Below are positions 6,916 through 6,944 of a stretch of 6,944 nt of DNA, one piece after another. Source of the stretch: Burkholderiaceae bacterium (GTDB taxonomy: Bacteria; Pseudomonadota; Gammaproteobacteria; Burkholderiales; Burkholderiaceae_D); NCBI GenBank assembly GCA_031261905.1, contig JAISIS010000193.1:1-6944 (forward strand). Reading direction: 5' to 3'. The notes under the pieces are model-generated. The model was not told the DNA's origin and made no database searches. It worked only from the letters and a program-made list of their open reading frames with translations. The translations under genes were made by a program, and so were the position numbers. Position 1 is the first letter of the stretch, and each line of letters opens with the position of its first letter.

Positions 6916-6944
6916 AATACAACGGTTTATTACCAAATTAGCAA
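6916..6944 (-). promoter_or_regulatory. Weak candidate promoter of the phospholipase-lipoprotein operon
   Basis: On the - strand, TTGCTA (6944-6939) and TGTATT (6921-6916) are separated by 17 bp and match the -35 and -10 consensus in four of six bases each. The stretch is AT-rich and lies about 36 nt before the start codon, which is the expected place, but the match is modest and the window ends here. Confidence 0.2.

Noticed and set aside
1..6944. CRISPR array, tRNA, insertion sequence, prophage or toxin-antitoxin pair
   Set aside because: No spaced direct repeats, cloverleaf, transposase or terminal inverted repeats, or small toxin-like pair were seen on either strand.

Overview
The window is chromosomal DNA from a Gram-negative bacterium, most likely a betaproteobacterium of the order Burkholderiales. 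The gene order leuS-lptE-holA-proA, the protein style and the moderately high GC content of the left part all fit. Oxalobacteraceae is possible, but that is a guess from gene order and was not tested by phylogeny.

Left part, 1-5545, + strand: five housekeeping genes, tightly packed. They are the C-terminal half of leuS (leucyl-tRNA synthetase, cut by the window edge), lptE (outer-membrane lipoprotein for LPS export), holA (delta subunit of the DNA polymerase III clamp loader), proA (glutamate-5-semialdehyde dehydrogenase, proline synthesis) and a THUMP-type class I SAM-dependent RNA methyltransferase related to the RlmL half of E. coli RlmKL. leuS, lptE and holA are separated by about 12 and 21 nt and look co-transcribed. 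proA follows a 63-nt gap that holds a weak candidate promoter overlapping an inverted repeat. The methyltransferase follows proA after 58 nt and has its own good ribosome binding site.

Right part, 5532-6880, - strand: a two-gene unit converging on the block above. The upstream gene encodes a protein resembling the zinc-dependent phospholipase C family, without a visible signal peptide. It overlaps by an ATGA junction with a gene for a small, cysteine-bearing lipoprotein of unknown function. Both have strong Shine-Dalgarno sequences. This pair has visibly lower GC than the housekeeping block and is the accessory part of the window. It is the best candidate for something poorly described.

The two convergent units overlap by 14 nt at their 3' ends. 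The junction contains a perfect TTGACA hexamer and an A8/T8 tract, so how transcription ends there is a fair question. I saw no tRNA, rRNA, CRISPR array, insertion sequence or phage gene. No stretch over 300 bases lacks a gene; the last 64 bases are upstream sequence of the phospholipase-like gene.
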